From Saprospiraceae bacterium (GTDB lineage: Bacteria; Bacteroidota; Bacteroidia; Chitinophagales; Saprospiraceae): a stretch of DNA of 64,000 bases. The position numbers were made by a program, and so were the translations under genes. Positions 28,064 through 38,898 of the stretch are shown here, in pieces; position 1 is the stretch's first letter; each line of letters opens with the position of its first letter. Location of the stretch: contig JADKGF010000007.1 of the NCBI GenBank assembly GCA_016717105.1, positions 97,572-161,571 of the forward strand, given 5' to 3'. The notes beneath the pieces are model-generated. The model was given only the letters and a program-made list of their open reading frames with translations. It made no database searches and was not told where the DNA came from.

Positions 28064-28370
28064 ATTGTATTGTCTTAAATTTGATTGTGATATTGAACTA
28101 ACGAATTTATCCTTGTATTTGTTGAAATATTGAATTGGAGATTTAAGAACTTAACATAAGACGTTGCCATATTTATTAAGTAAATTTGTGGTGCTAATGT
28201 TTCGTTTTCATTGTGTTCATTTCGATTAAGAACATTGCCATTTTGTAATGTGTAGAAAGACAGTGATTTAAATAATGTAATAAAATTAAAATAATATTAG
28301 TGTCAATTTGACATATCTTATTAAATTTGTGCTTTTTTTTTGCAAAACAACATAATAAATATATACTTAT
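28064..28370. other. Intergenic region between divergent barrel and phosphorylase genes
   Basis: 307 bp, AT-rich. Two copies of TAAATTTG (near 28184 and 28323) fit the -7 consensus on the plus strand, the second about 40 bp before the phosphorylase start, but neither has a well spaced -33 TTTG. No hairpin or ORF of interest. Confidence 0.4.
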
Positions 28371-30050
28371 ATGCTATCAAGAACAGAAATCTTTGGTTAT
28401 GCTCCTAAGAAGGAATATTCTAAATCAGTAGCATACTTTTCTATGGAATTTGCCATAGATCAGTCTCTTAAAATTTATAGTGGTGGCTTAGGATTTTTGG
28501 CTGGATCACATATGCGTAGTGCGTTTGAGTTAAAGCAAAACCTTGTCGGAATAGGTATGTTATGGAAATACGGCTATTATGATCAGGTAAGATCCATCAA
28601 TGGTGCAATGAAAGCAGACTATGTACAAAAATATTATTCTTTTTTGACTGACACTGGCATTGTTTTTCCTGTAGAAGTGCATAGTGCCATCGTGTATGTG
28701 AAGGCATATTTATTGAAGCCTGAAGTTTTTGGTACAGCACCAATATTTTTATTATCCACAGACATAGAACAGAACGATAATATATCACGAACTATTACAA
28801 ATCGTCTCTATGATGCTAATGAATCTACTCGTATTGCTCAGTCGATTGTTTTGGGTATCGGTGGTGCAAAACTGATGGAAATCCTTGATATGGGTACTGA
28901 AATTTACCATATGAATGAAGGTCATGCTGTGCCGTTGTGTTTTTATTTATATTCAAAATTCAAAAATATAGACGAAGTTAGACGCAGAGTCGTATTTACA
29001 ACCCATACACCTGAAGAAGCTGGAAATGAGCAGCGTAGTTTTGAATTGTTAAGTAAAATGTCATTTTTCAATGGCCTATCTGACGATGAAGTGAGAAAAG
29101 TGGCTGGCATCGAAGGCAATTCTCTGAATTATACATTGACAGCGCTTCGATTTGCTAAAATTGCAAATGGTGTCTCCAAAATGCACGGCGAAGTTTCCAG
29201 AGAAATGTGGTCGGGATTTTCTGATATTTGCGAAATAACTTCCATCACAAATGCCCAGAATAAGAAGTACTGGAAAGATGATGCCCTCGAAAAAGCCATG
29301 GAAGACAATGACGACAAGGCATTGGCTACTAGGAAGAAGGAAATGAAAAAGGATCTCTTCAAGATTGTGGCAGATCAAACGGGTAAAATCTTTGATGAAG
29401 ATGTTTTGACCTTAGTGTGGGCACGTAGATATGCTGGATATAAGAGAGCTGACTTGATTGCTTCGGATGTAGAGCGATTTGCAAAATTGATAAAAAATTC
29501 TGAATTGCCGATCCAAATTATTTGGGCAGGAAAACCATATCCTGAAGATTATACGGCCATCGATACATTCAATCATTTATTCCAGAAAACACTAGCCAAT
29601 CCAAATATTGCAGTACTTACTGGTTACGAATTGGGCCTATCAGCAGCTTTGAAAAAAGGATCTGATGTGTGGTTAAATAATCCTAGACTTTACCGCGAAG
29701 CTTCTGGTACTAGTGGTATGACGGCAGCAATGAACGGATCAGTAAACTTTTCTATTCCAGACGGATGGATTCCTGAGTTTGCCAAACATGGTGTAAATAG
29801 CTTCATTATCGAGCCGGCTGACCGCAAATTGCCACAAGGAGAACAAGATAGCATTGAGTGTAGTCGTTTGATGGATATTTTGGAAAAGGAGATTTTACCT
29901 ATGTACTATTCTAAGCCGAAATCTTGGGCCAATATAGTGAAAAATGGAATGCGAGATGTAGCTCCTGCATTTGAATCAGGTAGAATGGCGAAGGAATATT
30001 ATACCTTGCTATTCAATATGAAAGTAGCCGAAGTTGCTGAACTAGCCTAA
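28371..30050 (+). CDS. Alpha-glucan phosphorylase-like protein (short GlgP type, no PLP lysine at the usual place)
   Basis: 559 residues, the short bacterial form. Features of the family are VAYFSMEFAIDQSLKIYSGG (start of the catalytic domain), LGIGGAKLMEILDM, YHMNEGHAVPLCFYL, VVFTTHTPEEAGNE, LTLVWARRYAGYKRADLI, IQIIWAGKPYPED and EASGTSGMTAAMNGSVNFSI. In proven phosphorylases the last motif is EASGTSxMK, with the Lys binding pyridoxal phosphate; here a Thr occupies that place. Enzymatic activity as a phosphorylase is therefore doubtful, although the glucan-binding and His/Arg residues are kept. It could be a related transferase or a regulatory homologue. It converges with proC, 9 bp apart. 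Confidence 0.8.
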   Translation: MLSRTEIFGYAPKKEYSKSVAYFSMEFAIDQSLKIYSGGLGFLAGSHMRSAFELKQNLVGIGMLWKYGYYDQVRSINGAMKADYVQKYYSFLTDTGIVFPVEVHSAIVYVKAYLLKPEVFGTAPIFLLSTDIEQNDNISRTITNRLYDANESTRIAQSIVLGIGGAKLMEILDMGTEIYHMNEGHAVPLCFYLYSKFKNIDEVRRRVVFTTHTPEEAGNEQRSFELLSKMSFFNGLSDDEVRKVAGIEGNSLNYTLTALRFAKIANGVSKMHGEVSREMWSGFSDICEITSITNAQNKKYWKDDALEKAMEDNDDKALATRKKEMKKDLFKIVADQTGKIFDEDVLTLVWARRYAGYKRADLIASDVERFAKLIKNSELPIQIIWAGKPYPEDYTAIDTFNHLFQKTLANPNIAVLTGYELGLSAALKKGSDVWLNNPRLYREASGTSGMTAAMNGSVNFSIPDGWIPEFAKHGVNSFIIEPADRKLPQGEQDSIECSRLMDILEKEILPMYYSKPKSWANIVKNGMRDVAPAFESGRMAKEYYTLLFNMKVAEVAELA

Positions 30051-30059
30051 CTTAGGCGC

Positions 30060-30859
30060 TCAAACTGAAAGTTCTCTAGCTCGGTTTTCCGCTGCGAGAA
30101 TTCCTTCGCTTATTGCTTTGTTCAATTGCCTGTCGCCGAAGACTTTTAGAGCAGCTTCTGTTGTTCCACCTTTGGATGCTACGGCTTTGATAAGCTCGTC
30201 AAGATCTAGCTCTGCATTATTGATCAAATGGTAGGCTCCAAGCATGGTTTGTTTTACAAAGAGTAGGGCAGTACTTTCGTCAAATCCCATTTGCTTGCCA
30301 GCATCCACCATATGTTTTACAAAATAATAGAAATATGCAGGTCCACTTCCACTTAATGCTGTGACCGCATCTAGCATAGATTCATTTTCGATATAGACCG
30401 ATCTACCAGTTGCATTTATAAGATTTTCTACTTTAAACAATTTAGCAATGCTAATTCCTTCTGCTGATGTAAAACCAGTAATACCCATACCTAACATTGC
30501 CGGTGTATTGGGCATTGCTCTTACGACCGCTTGATGCATTAGGCTGTCTTGAATTTTTTTAATCGGAATTCCTGCCATGATGGATAGCACAATCTGACCT
30601 TCTTTTATAAAATTCTTAAGATCTAATGCCATTGTCCCAAAGTCTTGGGGCTTTATAGCCAAGATCACTAAGTCATAAGCGGATATTGCTTCATTTATCG
30701 TGTTTATTACAATACCTTCATTTTGACTAGATAAGAGTGAAGATCTATCAGCACTTTTTCTATGAGTAGCAAGTCATCTCTTTTGACCAGATCATATTTT
30801 AGGAATGAACGTGCAAAACCTAATCCCATATTTCCACATCCGATGATGGCAATTCTCAT
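30060..30859 (-). CDS. proC: Pyrroline-5-carboxylate reductase (one frameshift)
   Basis: The ATG at 30859 gives MRIAIIGCGNMGLGFA, the NAD(P)-binding start of ProC. The frame breaks near 30755-30759; adding one A to the AAAAA run (minus strand) gives LLIEKSADRSSLLSSQNEGI and continues into the second frame with VILAIKPQDFG. The rest is typical: VRAMPNTPAMLGMGITGF, DAVTALSGSGPAYFYYF, LDELIKAVASKGGTTEAAL. Corrected length is about 267 residues, normal for the family. It makes proline from pyrroline-5-carboxylate. Sequencing error is the likely cause of the break. Confidence 0.88.
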
Positions 30860-30892
30860 ATTTCTGAATTTGTTTTTGTTTGAAATTGAACG

Positions 30893-30900
30893 CAAAGGTA
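30893..30900 (-). promoter_or_regulatory. -7 box of the proC promoter
   Basis: On the minus strand TACCTTTG, identical to the lpdA box, 33 bp upstream of the proC ATG. No clear -33 element. Confidence 0.35.
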
Positions 30901-31093
30901 CATGATTAAGGAGTTTTCTTAAGTTTCTTTGTCAATTTATTGAACGTCGGGATAGAATGTTTTATCCTGTGTCAAAGGTGATGGGTAGAATAATGAGGTC
31001 GATTTGTCATTTAAATGCAACTTCAAAAGACAAATCTGCGTCTTTCTCCTGTAAACAAATTTTAATTTTTATTAATTTCTAAATATTATTATC

Positions 31094-31417
31094 ATGAGAA
31101 TTCAAAATCTAATTTTGGCAATCACATTTTGCATTACGGGAACATTGAGCGCATTTTCGGCAACTATTCCTACAAAAACTCCGGAAAGGATTCAGATTCA
31201 GACTCTATTAAACGCAATTGATTACAAACAATATCTTACTAATGAAACAAAGGTAAATATTTCATTTTTTGTAACGGCCCAAAATGAAATTGTGGTGGTC
31301 GCGACAGATAACAAAGATCTAGACCATGTTTTGAAGCTTACGCTAAATTACAAAAAAATAGCCATGAATGAACTTAACTACCAAACAATCTATACAATTC
31401 CGGTATCGATCAAGTAA
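31094..31417 (+). CDS. Small exported protein of unknown function
   Basis: 107 residues. Signal peptide MRIQNLILAITFCITGTLSA is followed by a mature domain of about 85 residues with a beta-alpha pattern (KVNISFFVTAQNEIVVVATD, then LKLTLNYKKIAM, and YTIPVSIK). This is reminiscent of small TonB-C-like periplasmic domains, but the similarity is weak and no motif is certain. It is single, with a very strong terminator 34 bp after the stop, so it is likely well expressed. Function not recognised. Confidence 0.65.
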   Translation: MRIQNLILAITFCITGTLSAFSATIPTKTPERIQIQTLLNAIDYKQYLTNETKVNISFFVTAQNEIVVVATDNKDLDHVLKLTLNYKKIAMNELNYQTIYTIPVSIK

Positions 31418-31450
31418 ACATAATAAAAGTTTTTCGCAGTTGATTTTTTA

Positions 31451-31484
31451 AAGCCGAAGATATGTATGTCTTCGGCTTTTTTTT
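31451..31484 (+). terminator. Strong Rho-independent terminator
   Basis: Perfect 10-bp stem AAGCCGAAGA / TCTTCGGCTT with an 8-base loop and a following run of T. Confidence 0.92.
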
Positions 31485-31657
31485 GGGCTTCTTTGTAACA
31501 AAACCCAAGTATTCGCGAAATATTTTATAGAAAAATACATAATTTTAAAATAAAAGCAAAATTATTTCGTTAGTAATATCGTAAAGTTCATAAAATATTA
31601 TTTTCTTTGCACTCGAATAATTAATTAAATACAAATAAAATTTTAAAAATATTTGCA

Positions 31658-32147
31658 ATGGCAGACTACAAAATGGATAAAATAGATTTGAAGATAGTGA
31701 AGATGTTACAGGAAAACAGTAAAATAACCAATCTTGACTTATCAAAAAAAATAGGATTGTCTCCCGCACCAACTCTCGAAAGAGTAAAAAAATTGGAGCA
31801 GTCTGGTATCATTCAAAGTTATCACGCAAAAGTAGATTCTTCAGCGATCGGCTTGAATGTTAAGACATTTGTGCTAGTATCCTTAGCTTGGCAAAAGCCA
31901 AATGCGCTTGATAATTTTATCAGAAAGGTAAAAGCAGTACCTGAAATCACAGAGTGTTATATCATCACTGGTGATGCGGACTTCTTGCTCAAGATCGTTT
32001 GTAAAGGATATACCTACTTCGAGAAAATTGCTCTTTAAGACGCTTTCGCAAATAGAAGAAATCGAAAGATTGAAGACCCTGATGACACTTTCTAAAGTGA
32101 AGAAGGAAAAAGTACTTCCTTTCGATTACGAGAACGTAGAAGAATAA
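31658..32147 (+). CDS. Lrp/AsnC family transcriptional regulator (one frameshift)
   Basis: N-terminal winged helix-turn-helix: DKIDLKIVKMLQENSKITNL and LSKKIGLSPAPTLERVKKLE (about residues 7-45). The RAM effector-binding domain follows (VKAVPEITECYIITGDADFL). The frame stops at 32038, but removing one A from the AAAA run at 32024-32027 gives EKLLFKTLSQIEEIERLKTL and an end VLPFDYENVEE with TAA at 32145-32147. The corrected length is about 162 residues, as expected. Members sense amino acids or related small molecules. It is flanked by terminators on both sides, so it is a single-gene unit. Confidence 0.88.
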
Positions 32148-32181
32148 GTTGTATTATACAATATATAACTTTATAAATACA

Positions 32182-32218
32182 AACCGTTTCCAGTTTGATC
32201 AGGAAGCGGTTTTTTTTT
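32182..32218 (+). terminator. Terminator after the Lrp-family gene
   Basis: Stem AACCGTTTCC / GGAAGCGGTT (one G-T pair), 9-11 base loop, then a run of nine T. Confidence 0.85.
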
Positions 32219-32239
32219 ACCGCAAATGTAGCCAACACC

Positions 32240-33013
32240 ATGTTGTGGACGTTTTATAAACATGATCCTGATATTTGCAGCTATCTAATGGGTACGATGC
32301 ACCTTGCTACCAAGGAAGCCTACACCTATGCGGATATTGCAAAAATACATCTTAAAAGCAGCAGTTTACGCAGGGGAAATGAATCTTGGCGAATCTGTTG
32401 ATGAAGATCTAACTTCATTTTCTTATCTCCTGGAGGCAAGTTGTTTCAAGAGAACTTCCGACCTAAAGTGTACAAGAAATATCAGACTTTGGTTCGCAAA
32501 TGCTATGATATATCGCTTGATGACTACAAAAGATACACGCCATTTTACATCAATAATCTATTGGCAGAGGCAGCCTTACCGGCCGTGCATCATCAACCTT
32601 TGGATCAATATTTATGGGAATTTGCTGTGCACAATAATAGAATAATGACTGGTGTGGAATCACTCCGAGATCAGATCGATATATTACAAAATATACCGAT
32701 GGATTATCAGATCAAAGCATTCAGGGATAATATGAAAAATATCAAAGCATTTAGACATAAGCTATTGTCCATCAATGCAATGTATGCAGATGGTCAATAC
32801 AGGCAACTATACAAGAGCACACAAAAAAGTATGGGAAAAATCAGAAACCTAATGATTTATGATAGGAATAAAAAGATGGTAAATGCCATTATTAGGATGT
32901 CGGATGAAAAATCTTCATTTTTTGCCATAGGGGCAGCGCATTTTGCTGGTAATAAAGGTATTTTAGCGTTTCTAAAAAAGGAAGGCTACAAAATCAAACA
33001 GATTACGCACTGA
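32240..33013 (+). CDS. TraB/GumN family protein (two frameshifts)
   Basis: The ATG at 32240 starts MLWTFYKHDPDICSYLMGTM, the N-terminal family motif (LLW...SYL.GTMH). An extra A in the run 32341-32345 and a missing base near 32430 break the frame. Correcting both gives KYILKAAVYAGEMNLGESVD, then SYLLGGKLFQENFRPKV and the rest to 33013. The C-terminal motif FAIGAAHFAGNKGILAFLKK is the second hallmark of TraB/GumN (G-x-x-H). The predicted fold is related to metal-dependent hydrolases of the EreA/TIKI group. No signal peptide is seen, but the reading upstream overlaps the terminator, so the N-terminus is uncertain. Function in bacteria is unknown. Confidence 0.75.
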
Positions 33014-33022
33014 CCGAGCAAT

Positions 33023-34630
33023 TTATTTGCTGGTATCCTGAGCTGTAAATCCTTTACTAGATATTTCTTTGCCATTAATCAAACTAACGAAATAATATAA
33101 GCCTTCTAGTTGTTTTGGTAATACTACTTCTAAGGTTTTATCACCAAAAAAAGGCGGTGTAAATGACTTGGAAAATACTTCCTTACCGATGCTGTCATAA
33201 ATTTTAAGTAATGTCTCGCTATTGTCCGGAGTCACGTATGTAAGAGTCAAGATATTGTCGTAATATTTGACGGTTTTGATAGATAACGCGCCTTTAGGAC
33301 TAAGAGACTGGTCACAATATGCTGTGAGAAGGATGTTCATGCTGTTGAGCACATTCAGCCTGCCACCAGATGTATTCTTATTGGTCAAACTAGGTTTTAG
33401 ATCTACACCTTTGATCAGTGCATCTTTGATGGCAAGGGCAGCTTCTGGGCCCGAATCTCTAACAAATTCATAAAAGGCGGCACATTTTAAGGAATATAAG
33501 AGTGCTGCAGCACCCGATACCATGGGTGTCGAAAGCGATGTACCTGTTTCTGTTTTGTAATTTCCTTTAGATGCAAGGTCTGTGCTAAGAATTTTTTCGC
33601 CAGGAGCTGCAAGATCCACACTGATATTACCATAACCTGTATAGGGATCTTTGATATCTGCCTTATTTGTCGCATTGACTACCAAAAGATATGGTGAAGT
33701 ACACGTGGATGGCATATCACCTTTAACTTCTACATCATAATCTGAATTTGTAGTAGAAGCTACACAAAGTACGCCAACAGCACCTAATTTGTCATACATA
33801 GAACACCACGCAACGTAATCTTTGGCGAATGCTTCATCAAGTCCACCAGAATAGCTAATAACTTTTAGATCAATGCCTTTGTTGCCGCCTGAACTAATGA
33901 ATAGCTTTTTGACCTGTAGAAAGTAATTGTAACTTTCTATGATGTCAGAGACGTAAGATCCTGCTGTCACAGGCACAATTTTCAGATTCCAGTTCATACC
34001 GGCAATTCCCAAATGGTTATTGCCTTGTGCTCCTAACACGCCAATAACATTGGTTCCATGGCTTTTGACATCGTGGATGCCACGTTTGGTGCGTTGATTC
34101 CATCCGTTAATGTCGTCCACATAACCATTGGAATCATTGTCTAGATTATCAGATGATATTTCTCCTGGATTGTTATAAATGTTATTTTTTAGGTCTTCGT
34201 GTGCGATATCAAAACCTTCGTCCACGACACCAATGATGATGTCATTGCCAGAATAATCGGTGCCACCAGTGGTGACTTCCCAACTATCATATGCCTTGAT
34301 AATATCTAGATAATACTGCTCTGAAAGTCGCGAATCATCAGGTTTTACTCTATTAGAAACACGAGCATTCCACGAAACCGATTGGATATTTCTGTTTACT
34401 TTGCACCAAGCATAAAGAACTTTGTCATCGCCACTGCGGAGCAACCAAATGCCTTCGCTAAGTTGATCAGCTTCGATTTCTGATGTTTGAAAAGCTCTAT
34501 TATATTCTTTCAATACCAAATCAATATTGTTATCATCTGCCAAGATGATAATACCATTGGTTGGATTTTCAACATTCTGCGCCTGAGCAACACAAGTGAT
34601 CAGGACTAAAAGCCACAAAAGCTGTTTCAT
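33023..34630 (-). CDS. Subtilisin-like S8 peptidase with T9SS sorting domain
   Basis: 535 residues. Signal peptide MKQLLWLLVLITCVAQAQN, a short prodomain, then the catalytic domain: Asp in IIIGVVDEGFDIAHEDL, His in VKSHGTNVIGVLGAQG, Ser in GTSLSTPMVSGAAALL. The C-terminal 80 residues (SIKTVKYYDNILTLTY, then KIYDSIGKEVF and LEGLYYFVSLINGKE) form a T9SS sorting domain. It is thus a secreted or surface-anchored protease. It is complete, unlike the other subtilase in this window. It converges with the TraB/GumN gene with 9 bp between the stops. Confidence 0.9.
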   Translation of the reverse strand: MKQLLWLLVLITCVAQAQNVENPTNGIIILADDNNIDLVLKEYNRAFQTSEIEADQLSEGIWLLRSGDDKVLYAWCKVNRNIQSVSWNARVSNRVKPDDSRLSEQYYLDIIKAYDSWEVTTGGTDYSGNDIIIGVVDEGFDIAHEDLKNNIYNNPGEISSDNLDNDSNGYVDDINGWNQRTKRGIHDVKSHGTNVIGVLGAQGNNHLGIAGMNWNLKIVPVTAGSYVSDIIESYNYFLQVKKLFISSGGNKGIDLKVISYSGGLDEAFAKDYVAWCSMYDKLGAVGVLCVASTTNSDYDVEVKGDMPSTCTSPYLLVVNATNKADIKDPYTGYGNISVDLAAPGEKILSTDLASKGNYKTETGTSLSTPMVSGAAALLYSLKCAAFYEFVRDSGPEAALAIKDALIKGVDLKPSLTNKNTSGGRLNVLNSMNILLTAYCDQSLSPKGALSIKTVKYYDNILTLTYVTPDNSETLLKIYDSIGKEVFSKSFTPPFFGDKTLEVVLPKQLEGLYYFVSLINGKEISSKGFTAQDTSK

Positions 34631-34751
34631 TCTAAAGTTTATTTTGCGAAAATTTAATACAAATATACGGATTTGATTGTTGTATTTGTTTTTATATGGT
34701 AAAAAATGTAAATATAATCGCTTGAAATGTCTTGAACGATTAGATTATTTA

Positions 34752-35376
34752 TCAGATTTTTGCTTTTATATGTTCCTTTGAATTTTTTTCTCCAGCATTG
34801 ACTTCAAAAGTCAGATGATTTTCTTTTGGTGGAACTGGACAATTATATCCTACTATAGGCACACCAAGGATTGTAGCATTTATTAAAATCTATTGTGATT
34901 TGGTTGTCTGTGATATCTTTTTCATAAAGATTGATGTATCGGCCTCCACCATAGGTTTCTTCATCATTGGTATAGTCCTTGAATGGTAGAAGAGATAACC
35001 TTTGTACAATGGATTAGATGGTTGAGTCATGTTTTGGTAAATATTCAATCTTATATCTTTTCCTTTGTACTTGCAGTCTGCCATAGCATATACGCTGATA
35101 CAGTCTTGTTACTCCACTATAAGTCGGCATGTCAAATGTTTTTGCATTTTCTATTTTGGTACATTGACAGGTAAGTTTCCATGCTGGGTCTGCTGGATAA
35201 AAATCAAGGAATGGGAGATCATCTTTCGTCAATGGAGAGCGTTCGTCGTGGAGAAATCCGTCCTTGTATTCTTGTCTGAATGTGGAAAGCTCACTTGCAT
35301 AATTAGACTTATTTTTGGTAAGAGTACAACCGATTATCGAGAGCAATAGTATGGGGAATATTTTCTTTTGGATCAT
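34752..35376 (-). pseudogene. DUF1684 lipoprotein, broken by three frameshifts
   Basis: The signal peptide has a lipobox (LLLSIIGC). The N-terminal part holds ERSPLTKDDLPFLDFYPADP, a DUF1684 feature. One-base indels near 35085-35095, 34988 and 34849-34851 break the frame. With them repaired, the rest reads MADCKYKGKDIRLNIYQN, GYLFLPFKDYTNDEETYGGG, RYINLYEKD, IDFNKCYNPWCAYSRGYN and CPVPPKENHLTFEVNAGEK, all hallmark strings of this family. The end would be at a TGA at 34752-34754, about 208 residues. Three errors in 250 bp is dense; it may be poor sequence or a decaying gene. Function of DUF1684 is unknown. Confidence 0.7.
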
Positions 35377-35649
35377 GAAGGATGAATTAGTAATTATAAA
35401 ATTTGTTCTACCTGAGTTAAAAGGTGTTGATTAGTCTTACAAATTGCACTTACCTTGAGAATCGAGCAGGACACATTTAATGAAAACATATGAAAGGTAG
35501 ACTTGGTTTTGTGGTGGTAATGGATTAATATAGGATTAGGCCTAATTGAATAAGAAATTTATTGTAACTAATCTGAAAATGGTGTAAATAAAAATTAATA
35601 TTATTTTATTTTTTTGCAACTTTGCAATTCATAATTAAAAAAATACGAT

Positions 35650-38600
35650 ATGGAAAACATCTTGATCAAGCTAAGAATGATTATTCTCTTAAGTTCATTA
35701 TGTGTTGCGAGTCAAGCTCAAAATAATAATTGGAAAACTATAGATGTACCTGTGAAACGAAAACACATCCTTATGCATTTTAGTACTGATTCAATCATGA
35801 TTTCAAGATTAAGTGACGTACAAAAAATTTATTTTGGGAAAGGCTTCGATGTAAATAATAGGGCAATTTTAACGATAAATATCCAAAAGTATCGTGGAGA
35901 ATTCAAAATATATCTTTTGGCATATCAAAATTCTTTTGTCAGACTTGAGAAAAGCAATAATAGAATTGATGAATTTAAACTGGCTGATAATGTATTCTTA
36001 TCCAAAGTTGTAATCAATGAGGATTATATTTTTGCAATGATAAGCAACAAGCTTACCAAACTAAATTTTAATTGTGAGATTATCAAACAATTAAGTACTT
36101 CATGTGTCAATCTATTAGTTTCAAAATCAAAAGTTTATGTGCATTTGGCAAATAGAAGATTCGAAACTTATAATATGGATTTAGTATTATTAAATTCCAC
36201 AGTTGGTATTTATTCAAAAAATTTGGAGCTGAAAAATAATTATATAACAATTCTAGACCAATATAGTAAAGACGAAGGAAATAGTTGGCTGAAATTTCCA
36301 ACGCAATTTTCACTTTCTAATACTAAAATGGTTCCGTCATATTCTAATACAATCGGAAGATTAACAAATGATAGCCTGATTTATTCAAGGGACTATGGTG
36401 CGAATTTCAATTTAGTAAAACTTCCTTTCAAGCCTGATTTTGTTTTTATTAGCAACACTGATGATGTTTTTATTCAACAAGAAACTTTCGGAGTGGATCT
36501 GGTGTTTTACAACAAATTTGGGCAATATTGATTGAGAGAAATAAATACTAATACAAATCAAATTAGTACATCATATGAAATTGCATCAGGAATTAATGAA
36601 AATTTAGTTTATGTGCACTATCAAGGATATTTAGGATACAAATTAGACTCCCTAAATCCAATTGCTGAAGTCCCAGGATTCCTTAGTTTTTTTTCAGGGA
36701 ATAATAATATTATGCATATAAATGATGAAGCTTTTTTTGCAAGAATCAAGATCATGTATTTCTTTCAAAAGATAAGGGGCAAAAATGGGAAAAGATATTC
36801 AATGTTCCATTATTTTTTAATACATATATTACGCAAAAGAATAAATCTTCTTTTGTTTTAACTCAAGATTCGGTAATCTATTCCAATAATAATTTTGAAA
36901 ATCACAGTACATATATGATTCATGACGAAATTAGGAAAATCTATTTAGATATCAATTTTCGAATTACCAGTGAGTTAAATTTATTCACATCAAGTTATGA
37001 TATTGATGGTCAAACTAATGAAAAGTTCCTGCACCATCATAACCTAATAACGAACGAGTATAATAAATATAGCCTTGCCAATTTTGACTCATTGATCGTA
37101 AATGAACAATTAGAAACTTCTTTTTCGGGAAATACACTTCTAATGTATGCGTATAAACGGCTTTCTCAAAATGAATATTTGCCTTTCTTGATAATTTCTG
37201 ATGATAATTTTAAGACACATATAGTCAAAAAACTGCCCATATTAGGCGATATTAAAACTGACCATTTAAATAACTATTTTTTATTCAGAAATGATGATTT
37301 ATGGATATCTTTGGATAAAGGCGATACTTGGATCGATTTAGGTCAAAAACTTCCTAGCGGTACAATAATTATTGATGTTCAAACGAGTCAAGACAACTTC
37401 CTATATCTTGCCACGAATAAAGGTATACTCAAATACATAAATGCACTTAATGAGCCAAATACAATTGAAATTTCATTCTTTAATGATATAAATAGTAGTT
37501 GTGAAAAGGATGGAAATGAGGTATTTGATAGGTCAGATGTCAAAGTCAAAATTAATGGCTCAGATTTTCTTATTCCAGATTCTGAAGGTCTCATTCGGTA
37601 TGAGACAACAACTAGAGAAAATAAGATTGTTTATTATTATGATACGCTTGATTTGGCCTTATGTACAAAAGATTCTATAAATTTAGAATTTAGTCCATTA
37701 CCTGAATCAAAACAATTGAATATAGGCTATACGATTAAAACAAAATGCCCAGAATTAACAGCATCGGTGGAAAAAATGGAGTTTAAAAATTGTGCCTATA
37801 ATTCAATAACTTTTAAATTATGTAATACTGGTGATGCAATTGCCTACGATGTCAATTTCGAAGCTAATATACCTTGGATTGTTTGGCATGTCACTGAGTG
37901 TTACCGATTCAAATCATTTTACGGACAATTTCATAAACATAAAACTGCCTACGCTTGAAAGAGATTCTAAAAGATTTGAATATTCTTTTGATATATCTTG
38001 TAATATACCTCTAGATGAATATTGTGTAACTGGTAAAATGTTTGGCTCAAATGATTGTATTTCAGAATTTATGTTGAATTACTGTATCAATAATTATAGC
38101 TGGGAAAATAGTGTTGAACAAACGATATTTTTAAATAAAAAGGATATCACTAATCAAGATATAGTACAAATTTCCAACAATGAAGCTCAAGAAATTGAAA
38201 TAAATATCAGGGCCCGGATACAATATACCACATAGTTTTTGAAGAAGAATTTAACTCAAATTTTGATTTAAATGATTTAATTGTTGAGGAATGTTCTTTG
38301 CCATTTACCCAAACCAATATTGGTAATATAATGAAGATCGAAATGGATGCTTCTGTAAAAACTGGACAAGAAAACTTTATCAAGTATGGTATTAAGACTA
38401 GAGAAAATTTGATGACAGCTGATGAGTTGGTATATTCTACCGTGTATGCATTTGATAAAGACTTTCCAAAAAGTGAACTGTTTGTATTCAAAATAGAAAA
38501 CCAAAGTGCTACATCCGAATTTTTAAAAGAAAATTTTGATTTATTTCCTAATCCTTTTACTCAGACTTTATCTATTATTTCTAAGAATACTAGTTTAAGT

Positions 38601-38762
38601 ACAATAAAAATATTTAGTATTCATGGCGTGCTTTTATATAACACAATTGTGGAATCGAATGAGGCTAATCTAAATCTTGAAAATATAAGTCCACAATTAT
38701 TGTATGTTGAGATCGAAACTCAAGATCATGCCACCTACCGAAAGCGAATACTCAAAATGTAA
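35650..38762 (+). pseudogene. Large secreted protein with T9SS sorting domain, four lesions
   Basis: Signal peptide with LSSLCVASQAQNN opens a frame that reads to an in-frame TGA at 36529-36531 and continues unchanged beyond it. Single-base losses follow at 36744-36745 (repair gives ARNQDHVFLSKDKGQKWEKI), near 37868-37882, and in the G-run at 38210-38212 (repair gives RGPDTIYHIVFEEEFNSNFD). With these fixed, one protein of about 1,035 residues results. It has propeller-like exo-sialidase/photosystem-type repeats (SRDYGANFNLVKLPF, LSKDKGQKWEKIF, SLDKGDTWIDLGQKL), suggesting a BNR/YCF48-like beta-propeller. It ends in LFPNPFTQTLSIISKN ... LLYVEIETQD, a T9SS sorting domain. It may be functional if the lesions are sequencing errors. 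Confidence 0.7.
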
Positions 38763-38898
38763 TTTCTTGTTACTGCGAATTGCAATTACTGTGTGCACTC
38801 AAGGCAAATATAAAAAATATGGGTTTTATAAATCCTGATTTAAAGCGTTCCATAGGCTATATTATTTTTACTAGAAATCGATCTAAAACTAAGTATTT

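Noticed and set aside
36529..36531. In-frame TGA read as Trp (alternative genetic code)
   Set aside because: Other genes end at TGA or TAA normally (secG, proC-like repairs, DUF1003, hppD region) and no second internal TGA is needed; a single base error or true nonsense mutation is simpler.
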